Origin: Thermoleophilia bacterium
Lineage (GTDB): Bacteria; Actinomycetota; Thermoleophilia; Gaiellales; Gaiellaceae
NCBI GenBank assembly: GCA_020845695.1
Contig: JADLFG010000064.1
Location: 28,779 to 92,778 of the forward strand
Direction of reading: 5' to 3'
Length of the DNA stretch: 64,000 bases
The translations under genes and the position numbers were made by a program. A model generated the notes under the pieces. That model was not told the DNA's origin and ran no database searches. It was given only the letters and a program-made list of their open reading frames with translations. Position 1 is the first letter of the stretch. Each line of letters begins with the position of its first letter. Of this stretch, positions 31,854-39,988 are shown in pieces.

Positions 31854-32843
31854 ATGACGCAGATCGAGCTCGTGTCTCGTCCCGTCGGCGTCGCCGCCGC
31901 CGCGGGCGTTCCCCACGTCTCCGTTGTCATCCCCGTCTTCGACGAGGAGCGCACCGTCGAGGAGGTCGTGCGGCTCGCGCTGAGCGCGCTCGACACGCTC
32001 GGGCGCCCCTACGAGGTGATCGTGGTCGACGACGGCTCCAGGGACGGCACCTGGGCGATCCTCGAGCGGCTCCACCGGGAGCAGCCGTGCCTGCGCGCTG
32101 TCCGGCTCAAGCGCAACGTGGGCCAGCATCCGGCGATGCACGCGGGCTTTGCGCGCGCGCGCGGCGAGATCCTCGTCACGATGGACGGCGACCTCCAGAA
32201 CTCGCCGGCCGACCTGCCGAGGCTCGTCGCCGCCATCGACGCGGGCGCCGACGTCGCGAGCGGGCGCCGGATCGGGCGGGAGGACTCCCGGGGCCGGACG
32301 CTGCCCTCCCGGCTGATCAACGGCATGCTGCGACGGTTCACCGGCGCTGCGATCTCCGACTTCGGCTGCGCCTTCAACGCCTACCGGCGCGAGGCGGTCG
32401 AGCCCGTGCTGGCCGCGATCGGCAAGCAGAAGTTCACGAAGGCGCTCGTGCTCTCGACCGGCGCCAGCGTCGTCGAGGTCGACCTCGAGCACCGTGCCCG
32501 TCGCGACCGCTCCCGCTACTCACCGCTTCGGCTGACCCGGCTCGCGCTGCACGTGCTGGCCGGGTTCTGGCCCCGGCCGATCCAGATCGCCGGGATCGCC
32601 GTCGGCGCCGCCTGCGGTCTCGCCTGCGTCGGCGTCGTCGCCTGGGGGATAGTCATCTGGGCGCTCAACGGCGACTTCCCCGGCCTGCTCTTCCTCGCCG
32701 GGCTCGTCCTCGGCGTACTCGGGCTCCAGGGCTTCATCCTCGCGCTCGTCGGTGAGTACCTGAACCGGATCCAGCGCGACGTCGAGGGCCGGCCGCTCTA
32801 CGCGATCGACCGCGAGCTCGGCGGGGAGGGAGACCGGCCGTGA
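31854..32843 (+). CDS. Glycosyltransferase family 2, DPMS/ArnC-like, membrane-bound
   Basis: 329 aa from the ATG at 31854. GT-A domain: 'HVSVVIPVFDEERTVEEVVRLAL' (about 20-42), 'VIVVDDGSRDGTW' (about 56-68), 'NVGQHPAMHAGFARARGEILVTMDGDLQNSPADLP' with the DxD-like Asp-Gly-Asp (about 103), and 'SDFGCAFNAYRREAVE' (about 168). Two C-terminal membrane helices (about 235-265 and 272-300) match dolichol/undecaprenyl-phosphate sugar transferases such as DPMS, GtrB and ArnC. It probably makes a polyprenyl-phosphate sugar donor used outside the membrane. GTGA overlap with the next gene. Confidence 0.84.
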   Translation: MTQIELVSRPVGVAAAAGVPHVSVVIPVFDEERTVEEVVRLALSALDTLGRPYEVIVVDDGSRDGTWAILERLHREQPCLRAVRLKRNVGQHPAMHAGFARARGEILVTMDGDLQNSPADLPRLVAAIDAGADVASGRRIGREDSRGRTLPSRLINGMLRRFTGAAISDFGCAFNAYRREAVEPVLAAIGKQKFTKALVLSTGASVVEVDLEHRARRDRSRYSPLRLTRLALHVLAGFWPRPIQIAGIAVGAACGLACVGVVAWGIVIWALNGDFPGLLFLAGLVLGVLGLQGFILALVGEYLNRIQRDVEGRPLYAIDRELGGEGDRP

Positions 32844-33838
32844 GGAAGCGCGTGCTCGTCACCGGCGGCTGCGGCTTCATCCCCTCGAACGTGATCCGCC
32901 ACCTGCTCGCCCGGACGCCCCACGAGGTCGTCTCGCTCGACGCGCTCACGTACGCCGGCAACGCCGACAACCTCGCCGACGTGCTCGGCCACGAGCGGCT
33001 CTCGCTCGTCCACGGCGACATCCGCGACCCGGAGCTCGTCCGCGATGTCGTCGCCGACATCGACGTGATCGTCAACGCGGCGGCCGAGTCGCACGTCGAG
33101 AAGTCGATCCTCGAAGGTGCCTCCGAGTTCGTGACCACGAACGTCGAAGGCACGCAGATTCTGCTCGACGCGGTGCGCGAGAGCCCCGTCGAGCGGTTCG
33201 TGCTGATCTCGTCGAGCGAGGTCTACGGCACCGCGGAGCGCGATCCCATGGACGAGGAGCACCCGCTCAACCCGCGCAGCCCCTACGCGGCCACGAAGGC
33301 CGGCGGCGACCGGCTCGCCTACGCCTACGCGATCACGTACGAGCTGCCGATCGTGATCCTGCGGCCGTTCAACAACTACGGGCCCTACCAGCATCCCGAG
33401 AAGGTGATCCCGCGTTTCATCACCCAGGCGCTATCGAATCGGCCTCTGACCATCCACGGGCAGGGACGCGCGAGCCGCGACTGGCTCTACGTGGACGACG
33501 ACGCGGAGGCGATCGAGGCGGCGATCGAGGCCGATCTCGACGCCGTCGCCGGCGAGGTGGTCAACGTCGCCACCGGCGTCGACATCTCCGTCGCCGAGAT
33601 CGCCGAGCTCGTGCTGGCGGGGCTCGGCAAGCCCGAGTCGCTGAAGGCGCACGTCGACGAGCGACCCGGCCAGGTCGACCGGCACATCGGCTCGACGCGG
33701 AAGGCAGAGCGGTTGCTCGGCTGGCGGGCCCGGACGTCGTTCGAGCGAGGGCTCGAGCGGACGATCGCCTGGTACGTCGACAACCGCTCCTGGTGGGAGC
33801 CCGTCCTACGCGCCCAGGCAGACGTCTACTCGTCCTAG
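32840..33838 (+). CDS. Nucleotide-sugar dehydratase/epimerase (RmlB-like SDR)
   Basis: 332 aa extended SDR close to dTDP-glucose 4,6-dehydratase: 'VLVTGGCGFIPSNVIRHLL' (5-23), 'LDALTYAGNADNLADV' (as in RmlB, about 34), 'DVIVNAAAESHVEKSI' (about 75), active site 'VLISSSEVYGTAE' plus 'SPYAATKAGGDRLA' (Y-x3-K, about 150-155) and 'ILRPFNNYGPYQHPEKVIPRFI'. In the NAD loop the third Gly of G-x-x-G-x-x-G is Pro (GCGFIP), which is unusual and could alter cofactor binding. It is followed by ATP-grasp and aminotransferase genes, so it likely makes the keto-sugar for transamination. Confidence 0.82.
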   Translation: MRKRVLVTGGCGFIPSNVIRHLLARTPHEVVSLDALTYAGNADNLADVLGHERLSLVHGDIRDPELVRDVVADIDVIVNAAAESHVEKSILEGASEFVTTNVEGTQILLDAVRESPVERFVLISSSEVYGTAERDPMDEEHPLNPRSPYAATKAGGDRLAYAYAITYELPIVILRPFNNYGPYQHPEKVIPRFITQALSNRPLTIHGQGRASRDWLYVDDDAEAIEAAIEADLDAVAGEVVNVATGVDISVAEIAELVLAGLGKPESLKAHVDERPGQVDRHIGSTRKAERLLGWRARTSFERGLERTIAWYVDNRSWWEPVLRAQADVYSS

Positions 33839-35013
33839 GCGCCGGGCCGGCGCAGCTCGGGCTCCTGCGGGCCGCGCGCGGGCGCGGCCTGTTCGTGATC
33901 GCCTGCGACCGCGACCCGTCCGCCCCCGGCTTCGAGTACGCGGACCGGCGCGCGATCGTGTCGGCCGAGGACGAGGAGAGCATCGACCGGCTCGCCCGTG
34001 CCGAGCTTCCCGACGGCATCATCGCGCCGGGCATCGACTGGCCCGTGGCGATCGCCGCCCGGGTTGCAGCCCGGCTCGGGCTCCGTCACCCGCTCGATCC
34101 CGACACGGCCGCGCTCGCCGTCTCGAAGCTGCGCCAGCGCGAGCGGTTCGCGCTGGAGGGGGTGCCGCAGCCGCGGTACGCGCTCGCCGGCTCCCTCGAG
34201 AGCGCCGCCGCCGCGGCGGGCGAGATCGGCTTTCCCTGCGTCGTCAAGGCCCCCGACCGCCAGGGGCAGCGGGGCCTCTCGCTCGTCTCCTCGCCCGCCG
34301 GCCTCCCCCTGGCGATCGAGGAGGCGCTGCGGGTGTCGCGCTCGCGCCAGTGTCTCGTCGAGGAGCTCGTGCCCGGCCGGGAGGTGACCGTCAGCGGATT
34401 CTCGACCGCCGGCCGGTTCGTGCCGCTGACGGTGACCGACCGGATCGTCGCCGACCCGCCCGCGTTCGGGGTCGCGCTCGCCCACGCCTGGCCCGGGCGC
34501 GGAGCGGGCGAGGCCGCGGCCGCCGCCGCCGCCGCCGCGGCCGCGCTCGGGATCGCGGCCGGGCCGACCTACACGCAAATCGTGCTCGGCCCCGACGGCC
34601 CCCGCGTGGTCGAGCTCGCAGCCCGCCTCGGCGGCGGGCACGACGCCGAGCTGTGTCTCGCCGCCACCGGCGTCGACCTGAACGCGCTCGCGCTGTCGGC
34701 GGCGCTCGGCGAGGAGGCGGAGCCGCCGCAGCCACGGCCGCGTGGCGGCGCCTGCGTGCGCTTCCTCGTGGCCGCCCCCGGAGAGCTGCTCGACGTCGAG
34801 GGGCTCGAGCGCGCGCGGGAGAGCGAGGGCGTGCTGGAGGCACGGAGCTACCGCCGCCCCGGCTGGACGTTCGGTCCGCTCCGGCGCGGCTCCGACCGGG
34901 CCGGCTTCGTGCTCTCCACGGGCCGCTCCCGGGACGAGGCGCTTGCCAGGGCCGGCCGCGCCGCGGAGTACGTACGCTTCGTGACTGCCGATGCAGAGGT
35001 CGTCGCCCAGTAG
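33793..35013 (+). CDS. ATP-grasp ligase with polyalanine tract
   Basis: 406 aa from the GTG at 33793, which overlaps the epimerase gene by 46 nt; no later start keeps the N-terminal nucleotide-binding strand 'RRLLVLGAGPAQLGLLRAA' (10-28). ATP-grasp core: 'SKLRQRERFALEGVPQPRYALAG' (about 111), 'FPCVVKAPDRQGQRGLSLV' (about 151), 'QCLVEELVPGREVTVSGFSTAG' (about 188), 'GPDGPRVVELAARLGGGHDAEL' (about 267-288). Resembles PurK/CarB-like carboxylate-amine ligases in sugar clusters. An 11-Ala run (residues about 241-251) is coded by six GCC in a row among GCC/GCG codons. Likely attaches a carboxylate to an amino group of the sugar made with its neighbours. Confidence 0.78.
   Translation: MGARPTRPGRRLLVLGAGPAQLGLLRAARGRGLFVIACDRDPSAPGFEYADRRAIVSAEDEESIDRLARAELPDGIIAPGIDWPVAIAARVAARLGLRHPLDPDTAALAVSKLRQRERFALEGVPQPRYALAGSLESAAAAAGEIGFPCVVKAPDRQGQRGLSLVSSPAGLPLAIEEALRVSRSRQCLVEELVPGREVTVSGFSTAGRFVPLTVTDRIVADPPAFGVALAHAWPGRGAGEAAAAAAAAAAALGIAAGPTYTQIVLGPDGPRVVELAARLGGGHDAELCLAATGVDLNALALSAALGEEAEPPQPRPRGGACVRFLVAAPGELLDVEGLERARESEGVLEARSYRRPGWTFGPLRRGSDRAGFVLSTGRSRDEALARAGRAAEYVRFVTADAEVVAQ
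34513..34545 (+). repeat. Alanine-codon tract, (GCC)6 core
   Basis: Eleven alanine codons (GCC or GCG) in the ATP-grasp gene; the central 34519-34536 is six identical GCC triplets. Slippage would change length by whole codons, so it would vary a linker rather than switch the gene off. Confidence 0.7.
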
Positions 35014-36145
35014 CGGTCGCGAGACGTTCCTCTCGTTCCAGCCGCCGGCGGTCGGAGAGGAGGAGATCGAGGCGGTCGCGGAGGCGCTGCGCTCGGGCTG
35101 GCTGACGAGCGGCCCGCGAGCGGCCGAGCTCGAGCGGCGCTTCGCGGAGCTGACCGGGGCCCGGCATGCGCTCGCGGTCTCGTCGGGCACGGCGGCGCTC
35201 CACCTCGCGCTCCTCGCCGCAGGCATCGGTCCCGGGGACGAGGTGATCACGAGCCCGATCACGTGGCCGGCGACCGCGAACGTTGCGGTTCACGCCGGCG
35301 CGCGCCCGGTCTTCTGCGACGTGCGCGACTCGGACCTGACGATCGACCCCGGCCTGATCGAGGCGGCCGCGAGCCCGCGCACCCGGGCGGTTCTGCCGGT
35401 CGACCTCGCGGGGCAGCCGTGCGACCTCGACCCGATCCTCGAGCTCGCCCGGGACCGCGACTGGCTGGTCGTCGAGGATGCCGCCCACGCCGTCGAGAGC
35501 ACCTACCGCGGGCGCAAGGTCGGCTCGATCGCCGATCTCACCTGCTTCTCCCTCTACGCGACGAAGAACGTCGCGGCCGGTGAGGGCGGGATCGTCACGA
35601 CCGACCGGGACGAGCTCGCCGACGAGATCCGGGAGCTGCGTCTCATGCGCCGCGGGGACGGCGCCCTCTACGACGTCCGCCGCGCCGGCTTCAAGGCGAA
35701 CCTCGCCGACGTCAATGCCGCGATCGCCCTCTGCCAGCTCGACAAGCTCGAGCGCCACCGCGCGGTCAGGCTCACCCACGCTGCAGCCTACGACGAGGCG
35801 GTCGCCGACCTGGCCGGCGTGACGCCGCTCGCTCGCGACCCGCGCGACACGCACGCGCTGCACCTGTACGTCGTCCGGATCGACCCGGAGCGTGCGGGCG
35901 CGACCCGCGACGAGTACCAGCGCGCGCTCGCGGAGGCAGGAATCGGCACGAGCATCCACTTCCTGCCCGTGCACCGGCTGACGTTCTACCGCGAACGCTT
36001 CCCGGACCAGCCCCCCCTGCCGGTCGCCGAGCGCGCGGGTGCCGAGGTGCTGTCGCTGCCGCTCTCGCCGGCGCACTCGGAGGCGGACGTCCGCGACGCG
36101 ATCGACGCGCTGCGACGGGTGCACGCGCGTTTCAGCGGGCGATGA
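34991..36145 (+). CDS. DegT/DnrJ/EryC1/StrS aminotransferase
   Basis: 384 aa, second sugar aminotransferase of the window, closer in pattern to ArnB/PseC/PglE enzymes that make 4-amino-4-deoxy sugars. Signatures: 'FLSFQPPAVGEEEIEAV' (about 13), 'LRSGWLTSGPRAAELERRFAEL' (about 33), 'AVSSGTAALHLAL', 'GDEVITSPITWPATANVAV' (about 82), 'VVEDAAHAVESTYRGRKVG' (about 157) and the PLP lysine in 'FSLYATKNVAAGEGG' (about 185). It starts 23 nt inside the ATP-grasp gene. Together with 32840 and 33793 this forms a keto-sugar, aminotransfer, amide-ligation set. Confidence 0.86.
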   Translation: MQRSSPSSGRETFLSFQPPAVGEEEIEAVAEALRSGWLTSGPRAAELERRFAELTGARHALAVSSGTAALHLALLAAGIGPGDEVITSPITWPATANVAVHAGARPVFCDVRDSDLTIDPGLIEAAASPRTRAVLPVDLAGQPCDLDPILELARDRDWLVVEDAAHAVESTYRGRKVGSIADLTCFSLYATKNVAAGEGGIVTTDRDELADEIRELRLMRRGDGALYDVRRAGFKANLADVNAAIALCQLDKLERHRAVRLTHAAAYDEAVADLAGVTPLARDPRDTHALHLYVVRIDPERAGATRDEYQRALAEAGIGTSIHFLPVHRLTFYRERFPDQPPLPVAERAGAEVLSLPLSPAHSEADVRDAIDALRRVHARFSGR

Positions 36146-37122
36146 GCCGGCTGCCCAGGCCCGCGCGGATCGCGCTCAAGGTCGCGGTCTCCGGGGCGGT
36201 GATCGCCTACCTCGTCTGGCAGATCGACCTCGGCCGGACGGTCGAGCTGATCGGCGACTCGCGCGGGCTCGTGCTCCTCGGCGCGCTCGCGATCTTCCTC
36301 GCGACGACGGCGGGGATGGCCTGGCGCTGGCAGCTCCTGCTCGCGGCGCGCAGGATCCGGGAGCGGCTCGGCTTCCTGACCGGTCTCTACTTCGTCGGCT
36401 ACGCCGCCGGCCAGGTGCTGCCGACCTCGATCGGCGGCGACGCCGTCCGGATCGTCGAGCACGGGCGCAGGCACCCCGGGCGGCGCGGCGAGGTCGCCGC
36501 GGCCGTTCTGCTCGAGCGCGTGATCGGATCGGCGGGAACGCTGCTCCTGGTCGCGGTCGGGCTCGCCGTCGCGGCGGGACGCTTGCGGGGAATCGGGTAC
36601 CTCGTCTGGATCGAGGTCGTGTCGGTGGCGCTGGTCGCGGCCGGCTGCTTCCTGCTCTTCTCGAGACGTGCCCGGGCCCGGCTTCGCTTCCTGCGGCCGC
36701 GGGCCGCCCGGCTGCGGGTCGAGGGGCCTGCGTCGAGCGTCTACGAGGGCCTGCACCGCTACCGCGACCACCCGCGCGCCCTCACGGCCGTGCTCGGGGT
36801 CACGGTCGTCCTCCAGGCCGCCCGGATCGCCGCGATCTGGCTCTGCGGCGAGGCGGTCGGCGTGGACGTCTCCCCGCTCGTCTACGTGGTCCTCGGGCCG
36901 CTGCTCTTCCTCGTGATGATGGTGCCGTTCACGATCAACGGGCTCGGCGTGCGGGAGGCATTCTTCGTCGCGTTCCTCGGCCGGTTCGGGGTCGACGCCG
37001 ACGCCGCCTTCGCGACCGGGTTCCTGTTCTACGCGATCACGATCGCGACCGCGCTGCCGGGGGGCGCGATCCTGCTCTGGCGCAGCGCCCGGCCCGTCCG
37101 CCTGGGGACGCCGCGCGCGTGA
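36142..37122 (+). CDS. LPG_synthase_TM / UPF0104 family membrane protein
   Basis: 326 aa, about eight membrane segments. Pattern of the UPF0104/YbhN (lysylphosphatidylglycerol synthase TM-like) family: 'LKVAVSGAVIAYLVWQIDLGRTVELI' (12-37), 'RWQLLLAARRIRERLGFLTGLYFVGYAAGQVLPTSIGGDAVRI' with the conserved P-x-S-x-G-G-D, and 'NGLGVREAFFVAFLG' near 269. Members flip or act on lipid-linked substrates. ATGA overlap with the aminotransferase and GTGA overlap with the next GT2 gene place it in the same transcript. Confidence 0.8.
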   Translation: MSRLPRPARIALKVAVSGAVIAYLVWQIDLGRTVELIGDSRGLVLLGALAIFLATTAGMAWRWQLLLAARRIRERLGFLTGLYFVGYAAGQVLPTSIGGDAVRIVEHGRRHPGRRGEVAAAVLLERVIGSAGTLLLVAVGLAVAAGRLRGIGYLVWIEVVSVALVAAGCFLLFSRRARARLRFLRPRAARLRVEGPASSVYEGLHRYRDHPRALTAVLGVTVVLQAARIAAIWLCGEAVGVDVSPLVYVVLGPLLFLVMMVPFTINGLGVREAFFVAFLGRFGVDADAAFATGFLFYAITIATALPGGAILLWRSARPVRLGTPRA

Positions 37123-38048
37123 CGGGCGACGTCTCCGCCGTCGTGGTCGTCCTCAACGGACTGCCCTGGCTTGAGCGCTGCCTCGAGAGCGTGCGCGGCT
37201 GCGAGACGATCGTCGTCGACCACGGCTCGACCGACGGCTCGCTGGGGCTCGTCCGCGAGCGCTTTCCCGGCACGCGTGTCGTGGAGCAGGGCAACGTCGG
37301 CATGGGCGGCGGCAACAACGCGGGCATGCGACTCGCTGGGGGCCGGTACTTCCTGCTGCTCAATCCGGACGCCTGGCTGCACCCGGGCGCGGTCGAACGG
37401 CTGGTCGCGTTCGCGGACGCTCACCCGGACGTCGCGGTGGTGGGGCCGCGGCTCTCGAACCCCGACGGGACGCTGCAGCGGTCGGTGCGGGCGTTCCCGA
37501 CGGTCTGGCGGCTCGCCACCGAGTACCTGTTCATCCGCAAGCTCGCTCCTCGCTCGAGCCTGCTCAACCCGCTCTACGCCGGCGGTTTCGATCACGCGTC
37601 GGCGCGCGACGCCGACTGGCTCTCCGGGGCCTGCATGCTCGTACGCCGCGAGGCGGCCGACGAGGTTGGACTCTTCGACGAGGCGTTCTTCATGTTCAGT
37701 GAGGAGACCGACTGGTGCTACCGCTTCCGCCGCGCCGGCTGGCGGGTCGTGTTCTGCCCGGACGCGGAGGTCACGCACGTCGGCGGCGCCTCGCACGGCG
37801 GCTCGCTCTACCACGAGAACCTGCGCGGCCATCTGCGCTTCCTCGCCAAGCACCGGGGCCTCCGCGAGGCCGAGCGGGCCCGGCTGCTATTGCTCGTTGC
37901 GCTGCGGCTGCGGGGGCTCCTGTTCCCGGGCGAGCGCGGCCGCGCGTACCGCCGCGCCGCCACCTGGCTCGCGTCGGCATCGGCCGAGCGCCTGCTCGAA
38001 GCTAGAGGCGGCGGGGGGCCAGGCGCCGGGCCGCCCGCTTCGCCGTGA
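37119..38048 (+). CDS. Glycosyltransferase family 2 (rhamnosyltransferase-like)
   Basis: 309 aa, GT-A fold without membrane helices, similar in pattern to WbbL/rhamnosyltransferases. 'SAVVVVLNGLPWLERCLESV' (5-24), 'ETIVVDHGSTDGSLGLV' (about 28), 'GNVGMGGGNNAGMRLAGGRYFLLLNPDAWLHPGAVERL' with Asn-Pro-Asp in place of DxD (about 61-98), 'WLSGACMLVRREAADEVGLFDEAFFMFSEETDWCYRFRRAGW' (about 165-205). It adds one sugar to the growing lipid-linked unit. GTG start overlaps the upstream TGA; 3' end overlaps the convergent FemAB-like gene by 47 nt. Confidence 0.84.
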   Translation: MTGDVSAVVVVLNGLPWLERCLESVRGCETIVVDHGSTDGSLGLVRERFPGTRVVEQGNVGMGGGNNAGMRLAGGRYFLLLNPDAWLHPGAVERLVAFADAHPDVAVVGPRLSNPDGTLQRSVRAFPTVWRLATEYLFIRKLAPRSSLLNPLYAGGFDHASARDADWLSGACMLVRREAADEVGLFDEAFFMFSEETDWCYRFRRAGWRVVFCPDAEVTHVGGASHGGSLYHENLRGHLRFLAKHRGLREAERARLLLLVALRLRGLLFPGERGRAYRRAATWLASASAERLLEARGGGGPGAGPPASP

Positions 38049-38967
38049 CGGCTAGTCGCAGGCGCCGCGAGGGCGTGCGGCGGACGAGCGAGTAGGGGAC
38101 GGGCTCGCCGGCGAAGGCGCTGACGAAGCGCTCGACCGCGGGGAGCATCGAGCCCTCGAAGTCGAAGCCGAGCCCGCGCTCGAACGTCTCGCAGATCGCG
38201 TGCCAGACGACGAGCGAGAAGCCGCCGCTGCCGCGCAGCGCCGGCTCGGTCGCACCGACGAGGTAGTAGGCGAAGCGCCCGTCACGCACGAAGTAGCCCG
38301 CCGCGTGGAGCCTGCCGTCGCCGTCCCGGGCGACGAGGAGCGAGCGAGCGTCCCGGGCGGCCGCCGCAGCCTCGATGCGGGCGAGCAGCTCGGGGCTACC
38401 CGACCCGGCCGGCTGCTCGCGGCGGCGCAGCGCGGGCTCCCAGAGCGTCCGCAGGTCGGCAATCGTCCCGGGCTCGACCGCAAGGCCGCGCTTCTGTGCC
38501 TTGCGAACCTCGCGGCGGACGTTCTCGCGCAGCTCGCGCCAGAGCACGCTCGGGTCGCGGGGCCCGGCGAGGCGCCAGGTGTACTGGGTGGTCTGGGAGA
38601 AGCCGCGCCAGTGGAGCGGCGTCCAGTAGTCGAAAGACGGGTTGCAGCGGGCCTCGAGGTGGGCGTAGGGCTCGAGCTCCGCGAGCAGGAGCTCGATCGC
38701 CCTCAGCTCGCGCGAGCGCCGGCGCAGGCGGGTCGGCTCGGGCGGGAAGAGCGGGCCGAGAAACGGTGTCAGCGGCGCCCCCGCGTGGATCGTGCCGAAC
38801 GGGCTCCCGCGGGTGACGGTCGGCCAGGCGGCCACGACGGCGCCGCCGTCGGAGACGGCGTTGGCGCGCCAGCGCCCAGCCGCGACGGCGTCGAGCCACC
38901 ACGACGTCGCGAATAGCGAGCCCTGCGGCGAGCGGGCGACGAGCTCGTCGTAGCCGACAGCGGTCAC
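38002..38967 (-). CDS. FemAB/GNAT-like acyltransferase (BioF2-type)
   Basis: 321 aa from the GTG at 38967. The protein fits the FemAB-related GNAT family seen in exopolysaccharide clusters (PEP-CTERM-type 'FemAB' and acetyltransf_6): N-terminal 'YDELVARSPQGSLFATSWWLDAV' (about 6-28) and C-terminal 'LWRELRENVRREVRKAQKRGLAVEPG' (about 140-165), then 'RDGRFAYYLVGATEPALRGSGGFSLVVWHAICETFERGLGFDFEGSM' (about 225-270), the acyl-donor half. It may transfer an amino acid or acyl group to the glycan or a wall precursor. GTGA-type overlap with the upstream sulfotransferase gene on the same strand. Confidence 0.75.
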   Translation of the reverse strand: MTAVGYDELVARSPQGSLFATSWWLDAVAAGRWRANAVSDGGAVVAAWPTVTRGSPFGTIHAGAPLTPFLGPLFPPEPTRLRRRSRELRAIELLLAELEPYAHLEARCNPSFDYWTPLHWRGFSQTTQYTWRLAGPRDPSVLWRELRENVRREVRKAQKRGLAVEPGTIADLRTLWEPALRRREQPAGSGSPELLARIEAAAAARDARSLLVARDGDGRLHAAGYFVRDGRFAYYLVGATEPALRGSGGFSLVVWHAICETFERGLGFDFEGSMLPAVERFVSAFAGEPVPYSLVRRTPSRRLRLAVTAKRAARRLAPRRL

Positions 38968-39917
38968 CGCGCCGCCGGCTCGCGAAGGTAGTCGACGAGC
39001 CGTCCGTCGAGAGCGGGGTCGAGCTGCCGCCCGCCGCCGCGCTCGAAGCGCTCGGGCACCTCGCGCCGGGGCGCGAGCGCGATCCCCCGCCGCGCGGCCT
39101 GCGCCGCGATCAGGTCCAACGTCCCGCGCGGGTCGTCGCACAGCTCCTCGTAACGCACCCAGACGAACCGCTCGGGCCCGAGTCGGTCGCAGCCGGCGCG
39201 GATCAGGGCCTCGACGTGGCGGACCTGCTCGACCGCCTGCGCCTCGGGCGGGAGCGCCTGCAGCTCGGCCAGCGCCGGCGGCTCGACCGACCACCAGCGG
39301 CCGAAGTCGCCGTGGATGTCGTGACGGGCGGCGAGGATCGAGCGGGCGTTGTCGAGCAGGTCCCGCGTCGAGACGACGAAGATCGCCTCGGGCAGGACCG
39401 TCCCCAGCGGCTCGAGGCGCAGCGACGAGACGAGGTTCTTGAGCACGAGCGGGCGCCGGGCAGCCCGGCCGAGCGCGCGTAGCGACGCCCGCAGGGCCTC
39501 GAGCCGGGCCGGGTCGGCCTCCGCCAGCGGGACGTGCTGCGGCCTGCGCCGGAAGAAGCGGTACCAGTACTGGAGGCATTCACTCGGCGCGCGGGCGCCG
39601 ACGGTGCTCCCGTAGCGCGAGCTGAAGGCGACGCCGGGCGCCGGCAGGCGCCGCACCACGCGCTCGACGAGAGCCGGGGCGCCGTAGAGGCGGCAGTGGA
39701 GGTTCGAGAGGTAGGCGACGTCGAAGCGCTCGACCGCGAGCTGGTAGAGCAGCGTGCTGCCGGAACGCGGGGCGCCGACGATGAAGAGCGGCGCCTGCGC
39801 GAGTGGCCGGTCGCTGCCGTCTCCGAGCGCGGTCTCGAGCCGGCCGAGCCCGAGGTTGAAGGCGCGCGTCGAGCGCCGCCGGGCGACCGCGACGATGCCT
39901 CCCCCAGCCCCTGCCAT
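38964..39917 (-). CDS. Sulfotransferase family protein
   Basis: 317 aa, Sulfotransfer_3 type. 5'-PSB loop 'FIVGAPRSGSTLLYQLAV' (about 44-61), 'RRPLVLKNLVSSLRLEPLGTVLPEAIFVVSTRDLLDNARSIL' with the 3'-phosphate-binding Ser/Arg (about 150-190), and 'FVWVRYEELCDDPRGTLDLI' (about 251). The acceptor domain differs from the other four, so another acceptor is likely. Followed on the same strand by the FemAB-like gene with a 4-nt overlap. Promoter TATCGT 8 nt before the ATG. Confidence 0.83.
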   Translation of the reverse strand: MAGAGGGIVAVARRRSTRAFNLGLGRLETALGDGSDRPLAQAPLFIVGAPRSGSTLLYQLAVERFDVAYLSNLHCRLYGAPALVERVVRRLPAPGVAFSSRYGSTVGARAPSECLQYWYRFFRRRPQHVPLAEADPARLEALRASLRALGRAARRPLVLKNLVSSLRLEPLGTVLPEAIFVVSTRDLLDNARSILAARHDIHGDFGRWWSVEPPALAELQALPPEAQAVEQVRHVEALIRAGCDRLGPERFVWVRYEELCDDPRGTLDLIAAQAARRGIALAPRREVPERFERGGGRQLDPALDGRLVDYLREPAAR

Positions 39918-39925
39918 GGCGCTAG

Positions 39926-39931
39926 ACGATA
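39926..39931 (-). promoter_or_regulatory. -10 box (sulfotransferase gene)
   Basis: Minus-strand TATCGT, 8 nt before the ATG at 39917. Confidence 0.45.
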
Positions 39932-39974
39932 GCGACGGTCAGCGGCGGCCCGTCCCGGCCCGGACCCGGCCAGG

Positions 39975-39980
39975 TATCAA
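39975..39980 (+). promoter_or_regulatory. -10 box (deacetylase-like gene)
   Basis: TATCAA(T) overlaps an ATG at 39980 and lies 8 nt before the GTG at 39989. The box cannot be part of the message, so GTG 39989 is the better start. Confidence 0.5.
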
Positions 39981-39988
39981 TGAGGCCC

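Noticed and set aside
34513..34545. Phase-variable on/off repeat
   Set aside because: The unit is three bases, so slippage keeps the frame; it cannot switch the gene off.
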